53,955 nt of DNA, taken from positions 1-53,955 of the forward strand of contig DATBDN010000052.1 in NCBI GenBank assembly GCA_036269895.1. The letters are read 5' to 3'. A program made the translations under genes and the position numbers. Source of the DNA: DATBDN01 sp036269895. Lineage in GTDB: Bacteria > Actinomycetota > Thermoleophilia > Solirubrobacterales > Thermoleophilaceae. Under the pieces are notes generated by a model, which was given only the letters and a program-made list of their open reading frames with translations, did not search any database and was not told the DNA's origin. Shown here piece by piece: positions 46,774 to 53,955 of the stretch. Position 1 is the stretch's first letter; each line of letters starts with the position of its first letter.

Positions 46774-48003
46774 GTGGCAGCAGTTACCTTCGAGGGGGTG
46801 TCGAAGGTTTATCCCGACGGCACCCGTGCCGTGAATCATGTCGATCTGGGAATCCAGGACGGAGAGTTCGTGGTGTTCGTCGGTCCGTCCGGTTGCGGGA
46901 AGACCACGGCGCTTCGCATGGTTGCCGGCCTCGAGGACATCTCGGAGGGCGTCCTGAAGATCGGCGAGCGCGTAGTCAACTACGTCCCGTCGCGCGACCG
47001 CGACATCGCGATGGTCTTCCAGAGCTACGCGCTGTACCCGCACCTGTCCGTCTACGACAACATTGCCTTCGGCCTGAAGCTCAAGGGCGTCGACAAGGGC
47101 GAGATCGAGAAGCGCGTCCAGGACGCTGCGCGCATCCTCGACCTCCAGCCCTTCCTGAAGCGCAAGCCGCGCGCGCTCTCCGGCGGCCAGCGCCAGCGTG
47201 TCGCCATGGGGCGCGCGATCGTCCGCCAGCCGGCGGCGTTCCTGATGGACGAGCCGCTGTCGAACCTCGACGCGAAGCTGCGCGTCGCGATGCGTGCAGA
47301 GATCGCGGGTATCCAGCAGCGGCTTGGCGTAACGACCGTTTACGTCACCCACGACCAGGTCGAGGCGATGACGATGGGCGACCGCGTGGCTGTCATGCGC
47401 AAGGGCGAGTTGCAGCAGGTGGCGTCGCCCCAGGATCTCTACGACAACCCCGTCAACCTGTTCGTTGGCGGCTTCATCGGCAGCCCGGCTATGAACATGC
47501 TCGAGGCGACGATCGAGCGCGCGAACGGCGGCCTGGTCGCGAACCTGGGATCACAACGCCTGGCGCTCGACGATGCCGCGCTGCAGGATCACCCGGCGCT
47601 CAAGCGCTACGAGGGCCGCCAGGTCGTGGTCGGGATCCGGCCGGAGGACCTCGAGGACGCGAGCCAGGCGCGCGACGGCGACCCGAACCGCCGCCTGCGC
47701 GGGAACGTGCAGCTGCGCGAGGCGCTCGGCTCGGAGATCATGGTCCACCTCGCGGTGGATGCACGTGCGGCTCAGACCGAGGACGTACGGGAACTGCGCG
47801 AAGACGTAGGTGTGCCGACCGCTGCAGATGGGCAGGAGGCGACCGCACAAACAGCGACGATCGTGGGCCGGTTCGCGCCGCGTTCGCGCGTCGCCGTGGG
47901 TGACGAGGCGGAGGCTGTCGTCGACACCCGCAACTTGCATTTCTTCGATCCGGAAACGGGCCTGGGCATCTATGACGGCCAGGCGAAAGGAGCATCTGAA
48001 TGA
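46774..48003 (+). CDS. sugar ABC transporter ATP-binding protein (UgpC/MsmK-like)
   Basis: The 409-residue ATPase powers the sugar importer. Walker A is FVGPSGCGKTTALRMVAG, Q-loop AMVFQSYALYPH, signature RALSGGQRQRVAMGRAIV, Walker B AAFLMDEPLSNLDAKL and H-loop TVYVTHDQVEAMTMGDRV. The C-terminal MOP/TOBE domain (GIRPEDLEDAS, ALGSEIMVHL, LHFFDPETGLGIYD) is typical of MalK/UgpC proteins and may be a regulatory site. It has an insertion rich in Ala/Glu/Thr near residue 340. The start GTG 46774 follows GGAGGAGGGAG. The stop overlaps the binding-protein start. Confidence 0.94.
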   Translation: MAAVTFEGVSKVYPDGTRAVNHVDLGIQDGEFVVFVGPSGCGKTTALRMVAGLEDISEGVLKIGERVVNYVPSRDRDIAMVFQSYALYPHLSVYDNIAFGLKLKGVDKGEIEKRVQDAARILDLQPFLKRKPRALSGGQRQRVAMGRAIVRQPAAFLMDEPLSNLDAKLRVAMRAEIAGIQQRLGVTTVYVTHDQVEAMTMGDRVAVMRKGELQQVASPQDLYDNPVNLFVGGFIGSPAMNMLEATIERANGGLVANLGSQRLALDDAALQDHPALKRYEGRQVVVGIRPEDLEDASQARDGDPNRRLRGNVQLREALGSEIMVHLAVDARAAQTEDVRELREDVGVPTAADGQEATAQTATIVGRFAPRSRVAVGDEAEAVVDTRNLHFFDPETGLGIYDGQAKGASE

Positions 48004-49340
48004 CAACGAAGCGGAGCGGCGCGCTCGTCCGAACCGTGCTCGCGGTGGCCGTGCTCGCAGCGGTCGTGGCGGGCTGTGGGAGCAGTAGCAGCAGCTCGAG
48101 CTCGACCAGTGGGTCGAAGACGACCGCCGCCAACTCGAACGTGAAGGGCAACATCTCGATCGTCGGCATCTGGGTCGCGCAGGAGCAGACGAACTTCCAG
48201 CGCGTGGTTGCCGCCTTCAACAAGCAGTACCCGAACGTCCATGTGAAGTACAACCCTGCGGGCGACAACACGCCGACGGTGCTCTCGACGGCGCTCGCGG
48301 GTGGACGTCCTCCGGATCTGGCATCGGTCGGTCAGCCGGGCCTCGTCAAGCAGTTCCAGAAGCAGGGCAAGCTCAAGGACCTCGACTTCGCCCGGCAGGA
48401 CATCTCGGCGAACTTCTCGCCCGACCTCGTGAAGCTCGGGACGATCAACGGAAAGCTCTACACCTTCCTTCCGAAGGGCGCCAACAAGTCGACGGTCTGG
48501 TACAACGTCTCGGCCTTCAAGAACGCGGGCATTCAGCCGCCTAAGACCTGGGATCAGTTCCTGAAGGACGCCCAGACGATCAAGGCGTCGGGCACGCCGG
48601 CGTACGCGTTCGGCGCCGGCGACGAGTGGCCGTTGACGGACATCTTCGAGAACCTCTACATCCGTCAGGCCGGGGCGCAGAAGTACGACCAGCTGTCCAC
48701 GCACGCGATCAAGTGGACGGACCCATCGGTGAAGGCGACGCTGACCCAGATGGCGAAGCTCTTCTCCGACTCGTCGAACATCGCCGGCGGCACCAGCGGC
48801 TCGTTGCAGATGGACTTCCCGACGTCGGTGTCGCAGGTCTTCGTGAACCCGCCCAAGGCGGCGATGGAGATTGAGGGCGACTTCGTCCCGGGCGTTGTGG
48901 CCGGCAAGACCCAGCTGAAGCCGGGGACGGGCTACAACGTCTTCGACTTCCCATCGGTCAACGGCTCGCAGCCGACCGTCGTTGGCGGTGGCGACTCGCT
49001 GATCATGTTCAAGGACTCGCCCGCATCCGAGGCGTTCGTCAAGTTCATGGCAAGCCCGCAGGCCGGCAAGACCTGGGTCGCTCAGGGCGGCGTGTCGTCG
49101 CCGAACAAGAACGTCCCGCCGAGCGCGTATCCGGATCCGATCACGCGCGCGACAGCTGTGAAGCTGGCGAAGGCGTCGACGTTCCGGTTCGACATGTCCG
49201 ACCTGGCGCCCGCCTCTTTCGGCGGCACGCCGGGCCAGGGCGAGTGGAAGATCCTCGCGGACTTCATGAAGAACCCTAAGGACGTCGACGGCACGGCGAG
49301 CGCGCTCGAAACGGCCGCGGCGAAGGCGTTCAAGAGCTAG
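48000..49340 (+). CDS. extracellular sugar-binding lipoprotein of ABC importer
   Basis: The 446-residue product has a lipoprotein signal (TVLAVAVLAAVVAGCGSS, lipobox VAGC) followed by a Ser-rich linker. The family 1 solute-binding fold shows VVAAFNKQYPNVHVKYNPAG, STALAGGRPPDLASVGQPGL, YNVSAFKNAGIQPPKTWDQF and the C-terminal AFVKFMASPQAGKTWVAQGG. The length is typical of maltose/trehalose or glycerol-phosphate type binders. The ligand is not certain; the trehalose genes in the window make an alpha-glucoside plausible. Confidence 0.92.
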   Translation: MTTKRSGALVRTVLAVAVLAAVVAGCGSSSSSSSSTSGSKTTAANSNVKGNISIVGIWVAQEQTNFQRVVAAFNKQYPNVHVKYNPAGDNTPTVLSTALAGGRPPDLASVGQPGLVKQFQKQGKLKDLDFARQDISANFSPDLVKLGTINGKLYTFLPKGANKSTVWYNVSAFKNAGIQPPKTWDQFLKDAQTIKASGTPAYAFGAGDEWPLTDIFENLYIRQAGAQKYDQLSTHAIKWTDPSVKATLTQMAKLFSDSSNIAGGTSGSLQMDFPTSVSQVFVNPPKAAMEIEGDFVPGVVAGKTQLKPGTGYNVFDFPSVNGSQPTVVGGGDSLIMFKDSPASEAFVKFMASPQAGKTWVAQGGVSSPNKNVPPSAYPDPITRATAVKLAKASTFRFDMSDLAPASFGGTPGQGEWKILADFMKNPKDVDGTASALETAAAKAFKS

Positions 49341-49347
49341 GTGCCAG

Positions 49348-50688
49348 GTGGCGACGCCTGCCGCCATTCCTGAGGCTGCACCCACCCCCTCCGTCGCGCC
49401 ACCGCCGGCGGAGGGGAAGTGGGGCAACCGCCTTGTCACCCTGGCGTTCCTCGTGCCGGCGGTGATCTTCCTGGTCGTCTGGCTCGTCTATCCGACGATC
49501 CGCACGATCATCCGCAGCCTCTTCGACCAGTCCGGCAAGAGCTTCGTCGGCTTGGACAACTACAAGACGCTCTTCACGACCGACACGCTGAAGACCGCGA
49601 TCAAGAACAACGCGATCTGGCTGGCCATCGTGCCGGCGTTCGTGACTGCGATCGGCCTGATCTTCGCGGTGCTGACCGAGCGGATCCGCTGGTCGACGGC
49701 CTTCAAGACGCTCGTCTTCATGCCGATGGCGATCTCGCTGTTCGCCGCCGGGGTGATCTGGCGACTGATGTACAACCAGGACCCGACCCTCGGGACCGTG
49801 AACGCGGTCGAGAAGGTGTTCCACGATGCGTTCACCACGCCGGGGCCGCTGACAACGGGGAACCCGTCGACGCCGACGCTCGTCGGAAGCCCGAGTAAGG
49901 GCTTCGTGCTGAAGACGCCGGTGCAGCCCGGCGGCACTGCCAAACTCGGGCTGACTGCGATTCCACCGGCTGAGCTGCCGAAGGGGGCAAGGCAGGCGCT
50001 TCCGCCGCGGCCCGCGCAGGGCGCGATCACCGGCGTCATCTGGAGGGACTTCAAGCCCGGTGGCGGCAAGCCAGGCGTCGTCGAGCCGCTGGAGGTCGGC
50101 ATCCCAACCGCCACGCTCGACTTAAAGAGCGGCGGCAAGACCGTCTCGACGACGACGAGCGACGACCGCGGCAACTTCAAGTTCGACGGCGTGAAGGCGG
50201 GGACCTACCAGGTAGGCATCTCGAACAAGACGTTCAGCGCTCCCTTCCACGGCACCGAATGGCTTGGCCCAAAGCTCATCACACCGGCGGTGATGATCTC
50301 CTACATCTGGGTCTGGGCGGGCTTCTCGATGGTGGTGATCGCTGCTGGACTTGCGTCCATCTCGCGTGAGGTGCTCGAGGCGGCGCGCACTGACGGCGCG
50401 ACCGAGTGGCAGGTGTTCCGGCGTGTGACGGTGCCGATGCTCGCCCCAGTCCTGTCGGTCGTCTTCATCACGATGCTGATCAACGTCCTGAAGGTGTTCG
50501 ACATCGTCCTGTCGGTGGCGCCGCCGTCGTCTCAGGACGACGCGAACGTGATCGCACTGGCGATGTGGCGCACGTCGTTCTCGGGTGTCAACGACTTCGG
50601 CCTCGGCTCGGCGATCGCCGTGTTCCTGTTCATTCTCGTGATCCCGATCCTCGCGCTGAACGTCCGGCGCTTCCGGAGGGAGGTCTGA
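49348..50688 (+). CDS. sugar ABC permease (MalF-like) with inserted beta domain
   Basis: The 446-residue permease has helix 1 at LVTLAFLVPAVIFLVVWLVY and others around LAIVPAFVTAIGLIFAVL and LVFMPMAISLFAAGVIW. The ATPase-docking EAA loop is EVLEAARTDGATEWQVFRRV. Between residues about 145 and 307 it carries an extra segment whose second half (ITGVIWRDF, VEPLEVGIPTATLDLKSGGK, TSDDRGNFKFDGVKAGTYQV) looks like a Cna-B/carboxypeptidase-regulatory beta sandwich. Permeases of this class usually have about 300 residues; MalF of E. coli has a different large P2 loop at a similar place. Confidence 0.9.
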   Translation: MATPAAIPEAAPTPSVAPPPAEGKWGNRLVTLAFLVPAVIFLVVWLVYPTIRTIIRSLFDQSGKSFVGLDNYKTLFTTDTLKTAIKNNAIWLAIVPAFVTAIGLIFAVLTERIRWSTAFKTLVFMPMAISLFAAGVIWRLMYNQDPTLGTVNAVEKVFHDAFTTPGPLTTGNPSTPTLVGSPSKGFVLKTPVQPGGTAKLGLTAIPPAELPKGARQALPPRPAQGAITGVIWRDFKPGGGKPGVVEPLEVGIPTATLDLKSGGKTVSTTTSDDRGNFKFDGVKAGTYQVGISNKTFSAPFHGTEWLGPKLITPAVMISYIWVWAGFSMVVIAAGLASISREVLEAARTDGATEWQVFRRVTVPMLAPVLSVVFITMLINVLKVFDIVLSVAPPSSQDDANVIALAMWRTSFSGVNDFGLGSAIAVFLFILVIPILALNVRRFRREV

Positions 50689-51581
50689 TGGAGGCCGCGA
50701 CCGCAACGGCACCCGTCGTAATCGCGCGGCCGCGAGAATCCGCGGCCGCGAAGATCGGCAGATACGCGGCCAAGCTGCCGTTCCAGATCCTGATGATCGT
50801 GATCGCAGCCGCCTGGATCGTGCCGACGTTCGGGCTGCTGCTGACGTCGCTCACTCCCGCCGACATCATCGACAAGCAGGGCTGGTGGAAGGTCGTCTCG
50901 CACCCGAGCCAGATCACGTTCTCGAACTACGACGCGCTGTTCAAGAACAACGACCTCACATCGGCACTCGTGACCACGGCCGAGATCGCCGTCCTCAACA
51001 CCGTCATCCTGGTTGTCGTCGCGTCGCTGGCCGGCTACGCCTTCGCGTGGCTCGACTTCCCTGGGCGCGACCTGCTGTTCGTGGTCGTGATCGGCCTGCT
51101 GGTCGTCCCCCTGCAGGTGGCATTGATCCCGATCTTCTCGCTCTACAACACCACCGGACTGTTCGACACCGTGCTCGGGCTCGCGCTGTTCCACGTCGCG
51201 TTCGGCCTGCCGTTCGCGATCTTCCTCTTACGCAACTTCTTCATAGGGATACCGAAGGACATCCTCGAGTCGGCGCGCATCGACGGCGCGTCGGAGTTCA
51301 CGATCTTCTTCAGGCTGATCCTGCCACTGGGGCTGCCCGCGATCGCCTCGCTTGCGATCTTCCAGTTCCTCTGGACGTGGAACGACCTGATCGTGGCGCT
51401 GACCTTCGCGCGCAACACGCAGCCGATCACGGTCGCGATCTTCGCCCAGCTGCGCCAGTTCGGGTCGAACATCGAGCTGATCGCCCCGGCGGCGTTCGTG
51501 TCGCTGGCGGTCCCGCTCGTGGTGTTCCTCGCGTTCCAGCGCTACTTCGTCCAGGGCCTGCTGGCGGGCTCGGTCAAGTAG
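50688..51581 (+). CDS. sugar ABC permease (MalG-like)
   Basis: The 297-residue partner permease has about six helices (ILMIVIAAAWIVPTFGLLLT, VILVVVASLAGYAFAWL, LLFVVVIGLLVVPLQVALIP) and EAA loop DILESARIDGASEFTIFFRL. The N-terminus is cytoplasmic and charged. The ATG at 50688 overlaps the previous stop (TGATG) with GGAGGGAGG just before it. The longer upstream frame is a shadow of the first permease. Together with the ATPase and the binding protein it completes one importer. Confidence 0.94.
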   Translation: MEAATATAPVVIARPRESAAAKIGRYAAKLPFQILMIVIAAAWIVPTFGLLLTSLTPADIIDKQGWWKVVSHPSQITFSNYDALFKNNDLTSALVTTAEIAVLNTVILVVVASLAGYAFAWLDFPGRDLLFVVVIGLLVVPLQVALIPIFSLYNTTGLFDTVLGLALFHVAFGLPFAIFLLRNFFIGIPKDILESARIDGASEFTIFFRLILPLGLPAIASLAIFQFLWTWNDLIVALTFARNTQPITVAIFAQLRQFGSNIELIAPAAFVSLAVPLVVFLAFQRYFVQGLLAGSVK

Positions 51582-51597
51582 GCGCAGCGGAGCCGGC

Positions 51598-52809
51598 GTG
51601 CCGGCCGCGTTTCAGCTGATCGCGCGGCCGGGCCACCCGACGTTCCTCGACCTGCCGTGGGACCGTCCGCTCGAGCAGTGGGAGCACGAGCGGCTCGTGC
51701 AGGTGGTGCGCGGGATCAGTCGTCACGTCGTGCGCTTCGTCGACTACGACGGACGGCTGTACGCGCTGAAGGAGCTCCCGCGCCGGTACGCGGAGCGTGA
51801 GTACCGGCTGCTGCGGGAGCTCGAGGAGGAGGAGATGCCGGTGGTCGACGCCGTCGGCGTCGTGACCGAGCGCGGGGAGGGGCTGGACGCCGTGCTCATC
51901 ACCGAGCACCTGGAGTACGCGATCCCCTACCGAGCGCTGTTCAGCGAGGGGGTGCCGCCCGAGCTACGCGAGACGCTGATGTCAGCGCTGTCAGAGCTGG
52001 TCGTGCGCCTGCACCTGGCGGGCTTCTTCTGGGGCGACTGCTCGCTGTCGAACGCGCTCTTCCGCCGCGACGCCGGTGAGCTGTCGGCGTATCTGGTCGA
52101 CGCCGAGACGGGCGAGCTGCATGCGTCGCTGAGCAACGGTCAGCGCGAGCATGATCTGATGCTGGCCGAGGAGAACGTGGTTGGCGAGCTGCTCGACGTC
52201 GCGGCAGAGACCGGGGTGCTCGAGGATGTCGACCCGCTCGCGACGGCGCAGGAGTTGCGCGACAACTACGACGACCTCTGGACCGAGCTGACCCGGGACG
52301 AGATCTTCCGGCCCGACGAGAGCTACAGGCTCGACGAGCGGCTGCACCGGCTGAACGACCTCGGCTTCGACGTCGAAGAGATCGAGCTGGATGCGGTGCC
52401 AGAGGGCTACCGCCTGCGGCTCAACCCGCATCTCGTCGAGCCGGGACATCACCGTCGCCGGCTGGCAGTCCTGACGGGCCTCAACGCCCAGGAGAACCAG
52501 GCGCGGCGGATGCTGAACGACCTGTCGCGCTACCGTGCGCTACTGGAAGCGCGCGAGGGGAAGTCGCTCCCCGAGTCAGTCGCCGCCTACCGCTGGCGCG
52601 CCGAGGTATTCGAGCCGGCAGTGAGCGCGGTGCCCTCCGAGCTGCGCGGCAAGCGCCAGGCGGCCGAGCTGTTCCACGAGATCCTCCAGCACCGCTGGTA
52701 CCTATCCGAGCAGCAGGCGACCGATGCCGGTATGCGCGCCGCGGTCCTCTCCTACATCCACGATGTCCTCGAGCACGCCCCCGACGAGCGCTATTCGTCG
52801 TCCTCGTAG
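51598..52809 (+). CDS. DUF4032 kinase-like protein
   Basis: The 403-residue protein has a kinase-like N-terminal half: RLYALKELPRRYAEREYRLL (Lys and alpha-C Glu), VLITEHLEYAIPYRALFSEG, then VRLHLAGFFWGDCSLSNALF (catalytic-loop Asp and Asn) and SAYLVDAETGELH (metal Asp). The second half matches DUF4032 (NDLGFDVEEIELDAVPEGYR, HRRRLAVLTGLNAQENQARR). It may phosphorylate a small molecule, possibly an imported sugar. It follows the permease by 16 bp and is probably in the same operon. The start is GTG 51598. Confidence 0.82.
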   Translation: MPAAFQLIARPGHPTFLDLPWDRPLEQWEHERLVQVVRGISRHVVRFVDYDGRLYALKELPRRYAEREYRLLRELEEEEMPVVDAVGVVTERGEGLDAVLITEHLEYAIPYRALFSEGVPPELRETLMSALSELVVRLHLAGFFWGDCSLSNALFRRDAGELSAYLVDAETGELHASLSNGQREHDLMLAEENVVGELLDVAAETGVLEDVDPLATAQELRDNYDDLWTELTRDEIFRPDESYRLDERLHRLNDLGFDVEEIELDAVPEGYRLRLNPHLVEPGHHRRRLAVLTGLNAQENQARRMLNDLSRYRALLEAREGKSLPESVAAYRWRAEVFEPAVSAVPSELRGKRQAAELFHEILQHRWYLSEQQATDAGMRAAVLSYIHDVLEHAPDERYSSSS

Positions 52810-53405
52810 AGCGACTCCGACGCGATCAGCCCGCCCTTGCCATCCCAGAGGCGGACTTCGAGCAGGTCGCCGGTCCAGCCGTCCAGCGACACCAGCGTGA
52901 AGCGGTCCTCGACCACCTCGCACTGGTCGGTTGTGGTCGGCCCTAGCTCCGCGGTCGCGAGCGCGCCACCCGGCTTGAGCGCGTGACCCCAGACGAGCGC
53001 CACGTTCGCCGCCAGGTCGCCACTGCCGCGCCACGTGCCGATCTCCTCGTCGGAGAGGTCGAGCTGCCACTCGGGATTGGCCTCAGCCGTCTCGTCCGTG
53101 TAGTCGGCGCGGGCGGTGAACGACGACGGCTCGCCGCCGGGCCCGTGGTCGAAGGCGACGAAGCCGAAGATCTCGAGGCCTTCGCTCGTGCGCGCCGTCG
53201 CCGGGATATATGTGCGGCCTGCAAGCGTGCGTTCAGGGAACCAGTTGATGTCGTCAGGCCGGCCGAGTTCCTCGCCGTCCGTCTCGATCTCGGCGATCGC
53301 TTCGAGGAAGAGGCCGCGCAGCTGGTCTGCCCAGCGGCCATACGGCAGCGCATCGTGCGGCGGCTCGGCGATGAAGCGGGGGATTGGTCTCTGGTCAGGC
53401 GGCAT
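52791..53405 (-). CDS. conserved-looking hypothetical protein
   Basis: The 204-residue protein is acidic and soluble, with ALPYGRWADQLRGLFLEAIA, ELGRPDDINWFPERTLAGRT, IFGFVAFDHGPGGEPSSFTA, WQLDLSDEEIGTWRGSGDLA and TLVSLDGWTGDLLEVRLWDG. The mix suggests two beta-rich halves, but I recognise no family. The start ATG 53405 overlaps the galT end by 11 bp, so it is coupled to galT. The end overlaps the DUF4032 gene by 19 bp in convergent orientation. Confidence 0.75.
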   Translation of the reverse strand: MPPDQRPIPRFIAEPPHDALPYGRWADQLRGLFLEAIAEIETDGEELGRPDDINWFPERTLAGRTYIPATARTSEGLEIFGFVAFDHGPGGEPSSFTARADYTDETAEANPEWQLDLSDEEIGTWRGSGDLAANVALVWGHALKPGGALATAELGPTTTDQCEVVEDRFTLVSLDGWTGDLLEVRLWDGKGGLIASESLYEDDE

Positions 53406-53955
53406 CTCGAAGCTGGGCGGCGGCGGTCTCGGGCGGCACGATATTGAGTGAGACGCCGGTACCCATTTCCAAGCCGGCGAGCTGCGCGAGGCGAGGCAGG
53501 ACGTCGACGTGCCAGCAGAACTCGCCGGCGCCGCTCGGCGCGGTTCGGATCCACATGTTGAGCGGCGGCAGGCCGCCGAGCGCCGCCTGCAGTCGCGACA
53601 GCGCTTCGTGAAGCAGCTTCGCGCCGAGTGGGCCCTCGTCCTGGAAGCGCGCCCGCGGCGTGCGCGGGATCAGCATCATCTCGAACGGCATCCGCGATGC
53701 GAACGGGCAGATGACGACCGCTTCGGAGTCGATTGCGACGATGCGCTCCTGCAGCCGCACCTCCTCCTGGAGCAGATCGGCGAGCAGGTTGCGTCCCTGC
53801 GTGCGCTCGTAGTAAGCGGTGAAGCGCTCGCGTTCGCGCGCGATCGCCGCCGGCACGAACGGCAGCGCATAGAGCTGCGAGTGCGTGTGCGGCAGCGACG
53901 CGCCCGCCAGCGCACCCTCGTTGACGATCAGGTGCGTGTAGGCGGCATCGCTGTG
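53395..53955 (-). CDS. galT: galactose-1-phosphate uridylyltransferase, C-terminal part (partial)
   Basis: The gene runs off the window end; 186 residues of its C-terminal half are seen. The active site HIT motif is SLPHTHSQLYALPFVP, preceded by AYTHLIVNEGALAGASLPHT. The C-terminal HIT-like half has ICPFASRMPFEMMLIPRTPR and LNMWIRTAP, EFCWHVDVLPR. GalT moves UMP from UDP-glucose to galactose-1-phosphate. Some actinobacterial members act on other sugar phosphates. It lies head to tail with the sugar-importer operon on the opposite strand. Confidence 0.88.
   Translation of the reverse strand, partial: HSDAAYTHLIVNEGALAGASLPHTHSQLYALPFVPAAIARERERFTAYYERTQGRNLLADLLQEEVRLQERIVAIDSEAVVICPFASRMPFEMMLIPRTPRARFQDEGPLGAKLLHEALSRLQAALGGLPPLNMWIRTAPSGAGEFCWHVDVLPRLAQLAGLEMGTGVSLNIVPPETAAAQLRDAA

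Overview
The window looks like a chromosomal segment of a high-GC Gram-positive bacterium, most probably an actinomycete-phylum organism of the Thermoleophilia/Solirubrobacterales type. The reasons are strong G/C bias at third codon positions, frequent GTG and TTG starts, TreT plus a GT20 enzyme for trehalose, MptA/B-like and UPF0104 membrane proteins, and a sortase resembling the class E type. This placement is inferred from gene content; no 16S rRNA is present. Almost every gene is a single-copy chromosomal type. The one clearly mobile piece is a decayed element of about 2.4 kb in a tRNA-Arg gene.

Layout. 1-1.7 kb: end of a STAS-domain anti-sigma antagonist, tRNA-Lys(CTT) with a terminator, a TIR-domain gene with an anomalous start, and two small uncertain ORFs. 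1.6-4.3 kb: glutamate decarboxylase, GIY-YIG protein, class IV aminotransferase. 4.3-9 kb: a tightly coupled surface-sugar operon (UDP-GlcNAc 2-epimerase, nucleotide-sugar dehydrogenase, Gfo/Idh/MocA oxidoreductase, left-handed beta-helix acyltransferase, membrane protein). 9-10.2 kb: a divergent membrane protein/TetR pair. 10.2-17 kb (minus strand): the replication/ribosome cluster rpsF-GNAT, ssb, rpsR, rplI, dnaB, dnaC-like, purA. 17-20.2 kb: two trehalose-type glycosyltransferases (GT20 and TreT). 20.2-24.9 kb: RsbW-like protein and inositol-phosphatase-like enzyme, then response regulator, histidine kinase and HtrA-type lipoprotein protease. 24.9-36.3 kb: envelope genes (M28-like membrane protein, sortase, ThiL, flippase-like protein, GT-C mannosyltransferase, class A PBP, MscS, HAD, CPBP protease, L,D-transpeptidase). 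36-39 kb: patatin, pyrE, GGDEF/HD-GYP protein. 39-41 kb: an amidase/holin-like/DUF1906-like cassette resembling a phage lysis module. 41-43.6 kb: an unknown protein, two tandem DUF1990 proteins and a small membrane protein. 43.6-46.1 kb: the element in tRNA-Arg (MarR regulator, quinone-type oxidoreductase, broken tyrosine integrase). 46.1-54 kb: nucleotidyltransferase, a complete sugar ABC importer with a DUF4032 kinase-like gene, an unknown protein and partial galT.

Functional threads. The ABC importer, TreT, the GT20 enzyme and GalT suggest alpha-glucoside or trehalose uptake and synthesis. The RR-HK-HtrA operon and the PBP, L,D-transpeptidase and sortase genes form an envelope-maintenance block. 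Two sequence-level patterns recur and are not captured by standard gene calling. First, a TAnnnT -10-like hexamer lies 6-10 nt before the start codon of many genes, suggesting leaderless mRNAs. Second, several downstream genes appear to start at CTG in a CTGA overlap with the previous stop codon.
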